This document shows positions 11,805 through 22,255 of a stretch of DNA of 64,000 bases, in pieces (position 1 is the first letter of the stretch; every line of letters starts with the position of its first letter). The notes below the pieces were generated by a model that saw only the letters and a list, made by a program, of their open reading frames with translations, was not told the DNA's origin and ran no database searches. The stretch comes from Silene latifolia (Eukaryota > Streptophyta > Magnoliopsida > Caryophyllales > Caryophyllaceae), in the NCBI RefSeq assembly GCF_048544455.1, contig NC_133534.1, positions 38,006,217-38,070,216 of the forward strand, read 5' to 3'. Both the position numbers and the translations under genes were made by a program.

Positions 11805-13147
11805 TGTAATACTCCGTATTTGTGAGTCTTCGGGTACTCTATCGAGTAGGCCTTACTCTGTCGAGTAAGGTTAAGTTGCGTTTTAGAAAAGTTTCTGACC
11901 TGTTGGGTACTCGATCGAGTAACTAGGATACTCGATCGAGTAAGGGGGTACTCGATCGAGTACCTTCGGTACTCGATCGAGTAGCCGGTTTGCGGGGAGT
12001 TTTTCTCGGGTTTTGTTAATTATGCGATTAAGATATATAACCCTCGTCGTCATTATTTTAAACACTTTTGCAAAACCTAATTTACTGTTAAAGAGAGAAA
12101 GCAAGTACGTTCTTAATCCTAATCGCATCGTTAGCAAATCCCGGAGTTTGGAAGGTCGGTTTTCTTCGTTGGTTATACCGTTGAGATCCTTGCGTCGAGG
12201 GTAAGATCTATGTACCCTTTTTGTTGTCTTTCCTTTGTTTTGGTTAAACCCTAATATAGGGATTTGGGGGTTTTTGAGTAGTATGTGATTTGGTAGCATT
12301 TGTATGTTGTATGATAGGAGGAGGTTTCGTAGAGGAAGCTTTTTGATATAGCTGTAGAAATCGTCTGATAGTGTGCTTTCCAGGTAGGATTTCCTACTCA
12401 GTATTAGTCCCATAATGGGATGATTGTTGATGTGTTGAGATTCATTGTTTGCTATAGTAATTGTTTTGTGACGGCTGTGATTGTGATTGGTTGTCTAAGT
12501 TTCTCGAGGCGTGTCCTCGGCTGAGTGGGGTCACTTGCGGGAGTGGCTTCACGCCCTAGTTTCTCCTTCTGTGGAACCCGCCACAGAAGGGATGTGCACA
12601 TTAATGGACAGGGTTATCGCTCATTATGAGGAGCGGGGATTTGGTGGGTACGGCTGCGGTCCCCCACTGGCAGGACTGGTCCAGTGGACAGTCGGTGATT
12701 GAGATCGTTGGAATTGGTGTGGTTGTGTGTGACAGTTGAGCTGTCTGTTTATCTTATTGTTGATATATATTGAGTTGTGTGATTAGTACTGACCCCGGTT
12801 GTTGTTTTGTAAACCTGCGGTGATCCATTCGGGGATGGTGAGCAGATATTGAGCAGGTATGAGATGAGTACTGGGATAGCTGGGATTGCCACAATATGTT
12901 GATAGAAGTCTTCCGCTGTAGCTTAGTAGTTTCTTAACATTTCAGTTAGAACAGTAAACAGTCAGTTTGAGAACATGTATTATACTTTTGGTTTTGGTTT
13001 CGAGATTGTAACCTTTTACTAAGTATTTCTATTTAAACGTTGTTTCTTTATTGTTTATTTGATTATCATTGCCTCGGGTAACCGAGATGGTAATATCTTC
13101 ATACCTGAGTGGTCCTGGTAAAGCACTTGGAGTATGGGGGTGTTACA
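11805..13147 (+). repeat. 3' LTR of the Gypsy element
   Basis: This 1343 bp repeat matches 4849-6196 over its full length and is bordered by TGACT at 13148-13152. Compared with the 5' LTR it repeatedly has CAG or CTG where the 5' copy has CG-like or shortened sequence (for example GTCTGATAG against GTCGATAG, and TTCCAGG against TTCGGG). Confidence 0.95.
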
Positions 13148-13692
13148 TGACTAATGTGGTGAAGTGGTGGAGTGACCAAAGAGGAGGTTCGTCGTGGAGG
13201 GGAGACAATCCAACGTCGGTGGTAGGTGCAGGGTTGACAATCCAACAGTCCGACGCCGGCAGGAGGTTTGTGGTGACTTGTATGGGTTGTGGCCTTGTGG
13301 GGGCGGGTGACAGATTAGAGTCAGCGGGTGTTGTGTAAGTTGGTCGAGGTGGTTTTGTGGCAGTGAAGATCGAAGAAGGTGAGTTAGGAAGGAGAGGAAG
13401 GAGGTGGCAGATGAAGAGGTAGAGTTTTTGGGGGGAAAGGATGGGGTATTTTAACTTTTATTTAATTATATTGTTTATATTAACGAGTGGGGATTTAAGT
13501 AAAATGAGGATTTTGGGAATGAAATACGGTGGTAGATCGGATATATACAGTGTAATATAGGTGGTAAGTTGTAATAAACAGAATACAAGGTGGTAATTTG
13601 TAAAATACGACAAATACTAGGTAGTTATTAACAATTTTCACCAGTCATTTATGTACCATTTTTTTAGTTTGTAATAGATATTTTAATTAAAA

Positions 13693-14376
13693 CTAGTTTT
13701 AAACCCGTGCAAAATTGCACGGGTATGTATTTGGGCCAGTATTAATGTGTTTGGATGTATATTTGTTTTTGCCTTTCTATTATACTTATCTAGTTGGTCT
13801 AAATCTACGATCTACATAATTTATGTTTAAATTTGTTACAAACACGTGTTCACATACACTGGTTTATAAGGAAATAACGTAATCTACTCTTGTAAATAAA
13901 AATTGCATACATAAAAAACTTTACGTCTGGATAAAAAAAATATAATCTAATATAATCAACTTTAACATATGTGTGTAATTCATTTGCGTTTTATGTTCGA
14001 TCCCGTATATAAATATTATTCCTTCTTGAAATTATGTAATTTTATTATTATGTAATTTTGTTTTAAAAATTATGTAATTCAATTTCATTTACTCGCATTT
14101 GTAATTCATTCTGCGTATATGTTATTAATTTTATTTACACGGAATGTATAAAATTATTTCATAATATTAATTCATAGAATTTTTTCATAATATTATTTCA
14201 TAGAATTTATTGTAAGACGGAATTTATCGCATGTTTGAAAAGACGGAAATCTGAAGAAATAAATACATTGCACACTCACGGGCCCCACCATAACATGAAT
14301 TTCCAAAAAAAAAAAAAAATTACATTAGTGACGTGGCGCGCTGAGGATTGAGTATTGTCTTTTATATTAATATAGA
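13693..14376 (-). mobile_element. Non-autonomous Helitron
   Basis: Read on the minus strand, the unit begins TCTATATTAATATAAAAG directly after an A. It ends with a stem-loop (CCCGTGC, loop, GCACGGG), ten bases, then CTAG followed by T. A 5' TC, a 3' hairpin before CTRR and insertion between A and T are the Helitron hallmarks. The matching empty site is in R copy B near 28555. No Rep/helicase is encoded in its 684 bp. The interior is AT-rich with small tandem repeats around 14160-14215. Confidence 0.8.
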
Positions 14377-14386
14377 TAAGATTAGA

Positions 14387-14481
14387 TACTCCCTCCGGCT
14401 TGCTGTTTTCTTCCCATTTCATTATAATACTCCTCACATATATTAAAGAAATGAGAAGAAAAATAAAAGCCAGAGAGAGTA
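14387..14481. mobile_element. Short Stowaway-like MITE
   Basis: TACTCCCTCCGGCTT at the left pairs imperfectly with AAGCCAGAGAGAGTA at the right over a 95 bp fold-back unit, matching the widespread TA-inserting CTCCCTCC family. Flanking sequence rejoins with R copy B around 28565-28600. Confidence 0.7.
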
Positions 14482-14883
14482 AATGATTAAGACAGAAGGA
14501 GCACACAAAGTCTTGGTTTATTAGTGACAAAAACCTAGGAATGTGTTCAATTTATCATAGATTAAAATATACAGTATTTCCTTTTCCAAATTTAATTGCT
14601 GTTACAACTCAAACCTCAATAGTATACAACATTGAAAAACTTCTGGATAGTAAACATGTGTATAATGGTCAATATTTCATAACTTCCCAACTTCAATAGT
14701 TGCAGAGCTAGAACATGCTACAGAGTACTTTATTTTGGTACTAATGACATTTACGTCGTTGATCACAAATGGCGAAACGAGGGGGCGCGTTAATAATGAA
14801 ATTCTTGGTTAAACTCTTAGTCTAGTGTGAAATGAAATTTGCTGTCTCCCTAACTTAAATCCTAGCTTCTTGATGCCTTGAGG
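14482..14883. repeat. Dispersed repeat R, copy A, middle segment
   Basis: Matches 28590-28780 and 29455-29650 in copy B, and 30535-30745 in copy C. Shared anchors include CACAAAGTCTTGGTTTATTA and GACATTTACGTCGTTGATCA. On the minus strand the second half corresponds to the C-terminal region of a LINE RNase H frame that is better preserved in copy B. No intact gene is present. Confidence 0.75.
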
Positions 14884-15624
14884 CAGGGACGAAGCTAGGG
14901 TAAAATTATAACCTGGGCCGATTTTCACTTCGTCCAATGTTACCGTCTACACTCATTTATCATAGATTTCGAATCATTATTTTATTATTTTCAATATATA
15001 TTTAGATTAGATAATTTACGAAACATACAAATTAATATTTACTTTTATGTAGTTAATAAATTATACATTAGTTTTTTCAACCGACATACTCCTTATTTTA
15101 TATATAGTGCATTTTTTTTTATATTTTACGATGAAACAAATCGAAAACAGAACATAAGTGATAAGAAACCTATATTAAGACGGTTCTATTATAAATGAAG
15201 TAAAGTCGTAAAACAATTGCTAGTGGAATAATAATGGTAATATTGTTAACTAAATTAGGACCATTCCTGATGAGATAAAAATAGTTTCCTACTTTTTAGT
15301 CACAAAAATCCTTGTCGACGTTAAAATGTAATAGGTCAAGTCGTTGCAGGACGGAGTATAATCGATGCTAAATAAGAAAATTGTAAGGAAAAAAAGGAAA
15401 ATTCTAAAAAAGAAAATTGTAAGGAAAAAAGGAAAATTCTAAAACTAGGCGCTTGCATGAGTCGAACCAGTGACTTCATGGGAGTACTCCTCTCCTCACT
15501 TGCGTTTACCAGTTTACCAATTTGCTACTGTTGAATAGTGCTCTAAATATGACCATTTATTACTTATTCTTGAAAGTTCAGCCCGGGCCATGGCCCATTT
15601 GGCCCTGACTGAGCTTCGTCTCTG
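14884..15624. mobile_element. hAT-like non-autonomous element with perfect 8-bp target duplication
   Basis: The ends CAGGGACGAAGCT and, reverse-complemented, CAGAGACGAAGCT form terminal inverted repeats of the hAT type. The 8-bp duplication CCTTGAGG is perfect at 14876-14883 and 15625-15632. The uninterrupted site occurs at about 29647 (copy B) and 30737 (copy C). No transposase is encoded. On the minus strand a tRNA-like stretch carries an A-box-like TGGTAAACTGG (15509-15519) and a B-box-like TGGTTCGACTC (15459-15469). Confidence 0.88.
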
Positions 15625-15669
15625 CCTTGAGGGGTCGCATTTGAGTGTTATGATTGGAACCTTTGTCGG

Positions 15670-15887
15670 TATTAGAATATGAATATGTCTATATTCATTC
15701 ACGTATATCTTGTATTATTAGCAAATAATCTGTATTACCTAATTTAGAGATTATGTAGCTAATTAGGTGTTGACTTCCTGTATCTTAGCCTCAATCAGTG
15801 GGATTGTAATCCCTTAACTTAGGAAGCTTAGGATGTATATATTGTACGTGATATTGACTGGTGCAAACCAAGGAATAAACTCTTTTA
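15670..15887 (+). repeat. 5' LTR of the young Copia element
   Basis: The 218 bp LTR starts TATTAGAATATG and ends AATAAACTCTTTTA, so it lacks the canonical TG...CA ends; both LTRs share this. The position is fixed by the GTCGG duplication and by the primer site starting at 15888. Confidence 0.93.
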
Positions 15888-15899
15888 TGGTATCACGAG
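15888..15899 (+). promoter_or_regulatory. Primer binding site of the young Copia element
   Basis: TGGTATCACGAG directly abuts the LTR. It resembles the initiator-Met site TGGTATCAGAGC usual for plant Copia elements, with a rearrangement after the first eight bases. Confidence 0.7.
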
Positions 15900-15957
15900 T
15901 CTTCCTTCGATCCAATCTCATCTTCCGCTACAAAAACTTCTTCTTCAACCTCTAGCC

Positions 15958-17763
15958 ATGACAAACGACACAAACACAGACTCCTCCCAATCCTCCAAAC
16001 CAGCCTTTCATCCTGCTTACTCTGTTTCCAATGTCAAAAATTTCGTCCCAATCACCCTCGAAACCGAAAACGTTCATTATGCATCGTGGGCAGAATTATT
16101 TCTGAACACAGCACGAGCATTCGATGTCGCTGATCACATCGCTCCTCCTACGGGCGCTATTCTCAAAAAGGATGCTCAATGGGATCGTCTTGATGCCATT
16201 GTCAAGCAATGGATTTATAGTACCATATCCCTTGATCTCCTACACACGATCCTCGAACCAGGCGCCTCTGCTCAACAAGCCTGGGATCCCATCAAAGACA
16301 TATTTAACGACAATAAGAATTCCCGTGCCGTCATGCTTGAACAACAATTTACCAATATTCACATGGATAACTACCCTAATGTGTCGTCTTACTGTCAGGC
16401 ACTCAAAATGATCGCTGATCAGCTTTCTAATGTCGGAGCCCCGGTGTCTGAAACGCGTCTTGTGCTGCAACTTGTTACTCATCTCTCTGATGGCTACGAT
16501 GGGATCGCTACAATTATTCAACAAAGCGATCCACTTCCGCCGTTCTACAAAGCCCGATCAATGCTCACTTTGGAAGAGACCAGGCGTGCTAAGGCTGCTG
16601 CTCCCTCCTCTGACACGGCGATCTTGTCTTCTCACGGGGACAGTGGTTCGGAGTCGGGAAATCGTTCTTCTTCAAATCAAGGTAAGGGTTCCTCAAATTC
16701 CCATAATTCTAATAATAATTCCAAGGGCAAGAACAAGGGGAACAATAACAGGGGATATTATAAAGGCAAACATGGTGGAGGAGGTAACCAGAATGGCTAC
16801 AACAAATCCTCTTCACGCCATGGCCAGCAGCAGCAGAACACCGGTGCACCATCTTGGACGTGGGTCCCACTCTCTCCTTGGCAGCCGCAGCAGCAGCAAG
16901 GGTGGGGACCGCCTCCCTGTCCTTACCCCACCACGGGGTGGTCCTCTCAAGGCAACTCCAAGGGTATCCTTGGACCCAAGCCGCAGCAAGCTTTCGTTGC
17001 TCAACCAGGAAACATTGGAACGACTCCAGGGGCTTTCGTTCCGACGGATATCGCAGCAGCTATGCAGACTCTTACCCTTCAACAACCTGACGACAATTAT
17101 TATATGGATACAGGGGCTTCGTCACACATGACTTCTCATGCGGGTACGCTCTCTTCTTATTCTTCTTTGAGTGGTAATCGTCATATAATTGTCGGTAATG
17201 GTAACACGATTCCGATTGTTGGTTATGGTACTGCCTCGTTCCCATCCCCACACCATTCCCTTCTCTTAAAAAATGTTTTACACGTGCCCAACATTATTAA
17301 GAACCTTGTGTCAGTCCGAAAATTCACTACCGACAATCGAGTGTCTGTTGAGTTTGATCCGTTTGGTTTTACTGTGAAGGATCTCAAGACGGGGATGCCG
17401 ATTATGAGAAGCCATAGCACGGGTGATCTCTACCCCATCTTTGCGTCTCAAACTGTTCCCAAACCCGCTGCTCATGCTCTTGCTGCCATTTCGTCCACCA
17501 CCTGGCACAGCCGGCTAGGACATCCTGGCTCGGCTATTTTTAATTCTCTTTGTCATAATAAACATGTTGATTGTCGTCCTATAAAGTCTTTGTCTATTTG
17601 TCATTCTTGTCAATTGGGCAAACATGTTAAACTTCCGTTTCATGCTTCTTTATCTAGTACTTTACATGCTTTTGACATTATGCATACGGATTTATGGACA
17701 TCTCCGGTTTTAAGTACCATAGGCCATCGATATTATATTCTTTTTGTTAGACGATCACACTAA
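15958..17763 (+). pseudogene. Copia gag, protease and N-terminal integrase
   Basis: The ATG at 15958 is the first after the primer site. The gag domain spans roughly residues 20-220 (UBN2-like, motifs MLEQQFTNI and YCQALKMIADQL). A Ser/Asn/Gly/Gln-rich segment follows, with no recognisable CCHC knuckle. Protease motif MDTGASSHM lies near residue 384. The GAG-pre-integrase zinc region (WHSRLGHPG, CHSCQLGKH) and the first integrase aspartate (MHTDLW) end the frame. The stop at 17761-17763 comes from one extra base near 17748: the sequence continues in frame +1 directly into the next reading frame with a short overlap. The polyprotein would otherwise be about 1440 residues, the usual size. Confidence 0.93.
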
Positions 17764-20272
17764 TTTCCTATGGACTTATCCCCTCACAAATAAATCTCAA
17801 GTATGTGATGTGTTTACTGTTTTTCATAAAATGATTAATACCCAATTCAATTGCCTAATTAAAACCCTTCAATGTGATAATGGTCGTGAATTTAATAATT
17901 CCCCTCTTCACAAATTCTTTGCTAATAAAGGTATGTTATTTCGTTTTTCATGTCCTCATACATCGCCCCAAAATGGTAAGGCCGAGCGTAAAATTCGAAC
18001 CATCAATAACATCATCCGTACCCTCCTTATTCATGCCCACATGCCTCCATCTATGTGGCACCACGCCTTAGCTATGGCCACTTACCTACATAATATCATA
18101 CCCAGCAAAGCAAATCACAATGAGTCTCCCACCTCGAGTCTATACCACCGTGTCCCGTCATATAATCATCTTCGCACTTTCGGGTGTCTATGTTATCCTC
18201 ATACCCCACCATCAACCATTCATAAGCCTGCACCTCGTGCTACTCCTTGTGTCTTCTTAGGCTACCCGTCTACCCATCGCGGTTATAAGTGCTATGACCT
18301 TGCCATTCGGAAAATTATCATTGCTCGACACGTGACATTCGATGAATCGGTATTTCCCTTTGCCTCCCAAAAACCCACCCCCACCTCATCCTATGATTTT
18401 TTTGTGACTGACCCATCTCCCTATGTGTCATATCACCTTCACCAAAACCCCCCACCTACGGCTAACCCGGTTGACCCACGTACCCCCATCCCTCCCTCCC
18501 CGGTACATTCATCACCACCTCCCTCTCCCGTGGTCCCCTCTCCCACGGTCCCCTCCCCCGAGGTCCCCACCCCCATACCTCACTCGTCCCCTGACCTTAA
18601 CCACGGCACCAACCATGACAACCAAGCTCCACCATCACCTCAAATGGCTACCCGTGCCCAACACGGTATTTTTAAACCTAAACGTGTTTTCGACCTATGT
18701 GCCACGACGTCACTTTCTCCCATCCCAAAGTGCCCCACAACTGCCCTTAATGACCCCAATTGGAATCGTGCCATGAAAGACGAATTCGATGCCCTCATTA
18801 AGAATGAGACTTGGGTGCTCGTACCACGACCCCCTGACGTCAATATTACACGTTGTTTATGGTTGTTTAAACATAAATTTAAAGCTAACGGTGATTTGGA
18901 GCGATACAAAGCTCGCCTTGTTGTCAATGGCAAGTCTCAACAGGTGGGCATAGATTGTGATGAAACTTTCAGTCCTGTGGTTAAGCCGGCCACAATTCGA
19001 ACCGTTCTCAGCCTAGCGGTCTCTAAAAATTGGTCCATTCATCAATTCGATGTGAAAAATGCTTTTCTACATGGCCATCTTGCCGAGACTGTCTATATGC
19101 ATCAACCGCCAGGTTTTCGAAACCGTACCAATCCGGACCATGTTTGCCTTCTTAAAAAATCACTTTACGGACTTAAACAAGCTCCGAGAGCATGGTATCA
19201 ACGGTTCGCCACATATGTTTCCAAAATTGGCTTTATTCATAGCAAGTGTGATAATTCTCTATTTATTTATCGTGATGGTGACAATATGGCGTATCTATTA
19301 TTGTATGTCGACGATATAATACTTGCTACCTCCACTGAAGCACTCCGGGTACAAATCACGGCTCATCTAAGGTCTGAGTTTGCCATGACCGATCTCGGGC
19401 CTATAAATTTCTTCCTCGGCATTTCTGCTCATCGTGATTCATCCGGGCTATTTCTCCATCAATCTAAATATGCTCAGGAAATTATTGCTCGAGCTAACAT
19501 GTCCTCCTGTAAACCGGCTCAAACACCGGTTGACACTAAGTCCAAGCTCCACGCCAACTCCGGTCCACCTGTTTCCAATCCATCATTATATCGGAGCCTT
19601 GCTGGAGCTCTCCAGTACTTGACATTTACTCGACCCGATATATCCTACGCGGTTCAACAAATTTGTTTATTCATGCATGATCCGCGCGAGGCCCAGTTCC
19701 ATGCTCTTAAACGAATTATTCGGTACATACAGGGAACCTCATCCTTTGGTCTCCATCTGCATGCCTCCTCGGTTTCATCCTTAGTAGCCTATACTGACGC
19801 CGACTGGGGTGGCTGTCCCAATACCCGACGCTCCACTTCCGGCTACTGTGTCTACCTCGGTGACAACCTGATCTCCTGGTCATCCAAACGTCAAACTACA
19901 GTTTCTCGATCAAGTGCCGAATCCGAATATCGTGGAGTAGCCAATGTAGTAGCCGAATCATGCTGGCTGCGAAATTTGCTCCTTGAGCTTCATTGCCCTA
20001 TCCGTAAAGCCACCATGGTCTACTGTGACAATGTCTCGGCCATTTACTTATCTGGAAATCCCGTCAATCACCAACGCACAAAACATATCGAAATCGATAT
20101 ACATTTTGTATGGGAACAAGTAGCCCTCGGTAAAGTTCAAGTCCGACATGTCCCCTCGCGCTACCAATTTGCGGACATCTTCACCAAAGGCCTACCCAAA
20201 ATTCTTTTCGATGATTTTCGAGCCAGTCTAAGCATCCGACCACCTCCCGCTTCGACTGCGGGGGCGTATTAG
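17744..20272 (+). pseudogene. Copia pol: integrase core, RT, RNase H
   Basis: This continues the preceding frame after a one-base shift. Integrase core residues lie in LQCDNGREF and KAERKIRT, followed by the LRTFGCLCYP region and a proline-rich spacer. RT contains RYKARLVVNG, FDVKNAFLHG, the YVDDI catalytic motif near 19306 and SLYGLKQAPRAW. RNase H contains SSAESEYRG and ends with ADIFTKGLP. The frame stops just inside the 3' LTR. No other lesion was noticed, so this copy could have been active recently. Confidence 0.94.
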
Positions 20273-20484
20273 AATATGAATATGTCTATATTCATTCACG
20301 TATATCTTGTATTATTAGCAAATAATCTGTATTACCTAATTTAGAGATTATGTAGCTAATTAGGTGTTGACTTCATGTATCTTAGCCTCAATCAGTGGGA
20401 TTGTAATCCCTTAACTTAGGAAGCTTAGGATGTATATATTGTACGTGATATTGACTGGTGCAAACCAAGGAATAAACTCTTTTA
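20267..20484 (+). repeat. 3' LTR of the young Copia element
   Basis: It matches 15670-15887, with one difference seen (CTTCATG here, CTTCCTG in the 5' copy). A G-rich tract GCGGGGGCG precedes it as the polypurine tract. Confidence 0.93.
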
Positions 20485-20754
20485 GTCGGAGTTGATAATT
20501 CGGTAAACCCTATTATTAATCGGTCTATAAAATTGCGTGTTAGGTGACGGCTAGACCGGACGGTATGCATGCGGTTTTTTAATTACCAAGAGCATTGGGA
20601 CATACAAAATAGTAGGTTATTAAGATATTTATGCTTTTATTCGAGACTGGTGGTTTAATCGACAACGGTATGAATTTATGATCATTTGAATCAGACCTAC
20701 GTTATTTAAATTCTTAAATACAATACCCTATAAACGATTAGCTTATGTAATGTT
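20485..20754. repeat. Dispersed repeat R, copy A, last segment, then unassigned AT-rich DNA
   Basis: From 20490 the sequence (GATAATTCGGTAAACCCT and CTATTATTAATCGGTCTAT) matches copy C near 30787-30830. Similarity fades after about 20560, and I see no gene or element in 20580-20750. Confidence 0.6.
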
Positions 20755-21025
20755 ATTTACAGTCATTTAGAAAACATTAGCTAATCGGCACAAAGGTTTT
20801 CTTCATGATATTATAGCTGAAGAGCAAAGTGCTTTTATTACGGGCCGCCTCATCGCAGATAATACTCTAGTGGCGTTTGAGGTGCTCCCAAGGTGGAGAA
20901 GAACAAACCGAAAATTTTGCCCTCATTAGATATGAGCAAGCCCTATGGCTGGGTCAAGTGATGTTTTCTTGAAAAGGTGTTGGAAATAGGCTTCTCTGTT
21001 AATCGGTGGAACGGGGCCGTGGTGT
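20755..21025 (+). pseudogene. LINE reverse transcriptase fragment
   Basis: A broken frame reads through EEQSAFITGRLIADNTLVAFE, cut here as EEQSAFITGRL and IADNTLVAFEVL, which is the characteristic fingers region of plant L1-type RT. A degraded equivalent of the following LDMSKAYD motif comes next. Stops and frame changes are frequent, and only about 270 bp survive. It has no function of its own. Confidence 0.75.
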
Positions 21026-21047
21026 GTAAAGTCGACAACTTAAACAA

Positions 21048-21289
21048 TAGTCCATCTGTGAAAGATGGCTAAGGGTTGGCTGGCGCCTGACGGACATGAT
21101 CTTCTCCCACGTTAAATCAGCCATCTACAATATTCGATTCCGTAAGCAAATTCGATTAACAAAGTTTACATGGCTAACCAACTATAGTAGTTGGTCAATT
21201 GAAAGTGTACGATTCCTTATTAAAAACGCGTTTGGACACAAAGGTGTAATAGTAGAGCAAATAAGATTAACGAAAACTTGACAATCTGA
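21048..21289. repeat. Dispersed repeat R, copy D
   Basis: Begins with TAGTCCATCTGTGAAAGATGG and contains the hairpin ACCAACTATAGTAGTTGGT at 21177-21195. Both are shared with copy B (27841 onward; hairpin 27973-27991) and copy C (30048 onward). Confidence 0.75.
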
Positions 21290-21424
21290 GCTAATGATAG
21301 AGGTACCCTTGGCCTTTACCGCGTACTCAATTCCATCTCTAATAGCATAAACCTCGCTAGCCAAAGGGTTTAAAGCATGATATCGACGCGTCCACCCAAA
21401 GGAATACCGGACTTCGAACACCAC
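21290..21424 (-). pseudogene. LINE RNase H fragment
   Basis: Minus-strand reading gives a segment with NPLASEVYAIRDGIEYA followed by IISSDCQVFVNLI. These carry the second acidic (E) and third acidic (D) residues of the RNase H type found at the C-terminus of plant LINE ORF2. It is short, lies within R copy D and connects to nothing intact. Confidence 0.7.
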
Positions 21425-21485
21425 AATTAGTAACTATACACCCTAAGTTCAATGAATCTCCTTATGATTAATATATCCGTCATAA

Positions 21486-21595
21486 CTTGTAATGGGACAA
21501 ATATTTACCCATTTGGGTAGATAAGACAAAAATAAGACATGTCACAACGACTTATCTTTATCTACCCATATGGGTGATATTTAACCCGTTACAAG
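21486..21595. mobile_element. Fold-back MITE, about 110 bp
   Basis: CTTGTAATGGG and its continuation pair with the reverse complement of the right end (CCCGTTACAAG). The inner arms ACCCATTTGGGTAGATAA and TTATCTACCCATATGGGT also pair, so the whole unit is one imperfect hairpin. The superfamily is not determined and no target duplication was confirmed. Confidence 0.6.
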
Positions 21596-21599
21596 ATGT

Positions 21600-22240
21600 A
21601 ACGGATATGACATGTCACAAACATGTAAGTTTCTACCCCTCGCATAGAAAAGAGACGTACAAGATGAGAGATTACTATATAATAAAGGACTCGTATTTTG
21701 TAGTGTTTTTAAAATGTACGGAAATTTTACGTAGTACCCTGATATTTGTTACCTTGCACGTAATACTTTCTTTTTCAAAAACAAAAATTTTGAATGACCA
21801 TAACTCATGTTCAGGAAATGGAGATTTTTTTTCCCGAAACAATAATAGTTATGAGAACTACGATTTAAAGAAAAAATTGTGGATTTTGAAACTCACAACC
21901 ATGATATATGATCATTCAAAACTTTTTTTGTCTAAAAAGACTTTGACACACAATGAAGGAATTAATAATCTCAAAGCCAAACATAAACCTAAAAATGTCA
22001 GATTAATTTTTAAATAAACCGTTTTTCAAAGTAACTTTTATAAAACCGTTTAATGTTTGATGACCTACATGAATCTCAAATTTTATGTAACAAGAACAAT
22101 AAAAGGTGATGCATTATTAATTATATTTGATCCTCCGTATAAGGTATGAATGTACCTAAATAAACTAGTCTAATCTTGACGAATGGCTAGTGATTAATGT
22201 ATAGGAATGTCATATCTAAATCTAAGTCACAAATACCAAG
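21600..22240. repeat. R-related sequence with a segment duplicated at 28850-28945
   Basis: The 21640-21990 part resembles copy A at 3640-4000. The segment around 21985-22085 (TTTTTCAAAGTAACTTTTAT and neighbours) recurs almost unchanged at 28850-28945. The 147-codon open frame here (21574-22017) has no recognisable domain and is AT-rich, so I do not call it a gene. Confidence 0.55.
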
Positions 22241-22255
22241 AGTGCCCGACCTGAT

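Larger units (their letters stand above)
4849..13147 (+). mobile_element. Ty3/Gypsy chromovirus-type element (Tekay/Del-like), complete with both LTRs
   Basis: The two LTRs (4849-6196 and 11805-13147) begin TGTAATACTCCG and end GGGGTGTTACA. The 5-bp target duplication TGACT occurs at 4844-4848 and 13148-13152, so both ends are intact. Gene order is gag, protease, RT, RNase H, integrase, with a C-terminal chromodomain. The hairpin and purine tract before the 3' LTR are typical of the Tekay/Del branch. The element inserted into the Mutator-like element at 4208-13641. Stops and frame changes make this copy non-autonomous, though LTR similarity shows the insertion is not ancient. Confidence 0.96.
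4208..13641. mobile_element. Mutator-like element with long inverted ends, split by a Gypsy insertion
   Basis: Bases 4208-4370 and the reverse complement of 13479-13641 form long terminal inverted repeats. The outermost 18 bases (GTGAAAATTGTTAATAAC) are identical at both ends and the similarity continues for about 160 bp. The 9-bp sequence CAGTCATTT is duplicated at 4199-4207 and 13642-13650, as expected for Mutator-type transposition. The empty site is visible in R copy B near 28505. Without the nested Gypsy element (4849-13147) the unit is about 1.1 kb. No transposase is recognised, so it is non-autonomous. Its interior (4390-4848 and 13153-13470) is a weakly coding-like C/A-rich stretch whose source I cannot name. 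Confidence 0.88.
15670..20484 (+). mobile_element. Young, nearly intact Ty1/Copia element
   Basis: Two 218 bp LTRs (15670-15887 and 20267-20484) differ at only about one base and are bordered by the target duplication GTCGG (15665-15669 and 20485-20489). The primer site TGGTATCACGAG follows the 5' LTR. One frameshift near 17748 is the only obvious coding defect. Short LTRs and the RNase H signature suggest the Ale/Retrofit side of Copia, which I cannot confirm. It inserted into dispersed repeat R, copy A, and the empty site is seen near 30780. Confidence 0.96.
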
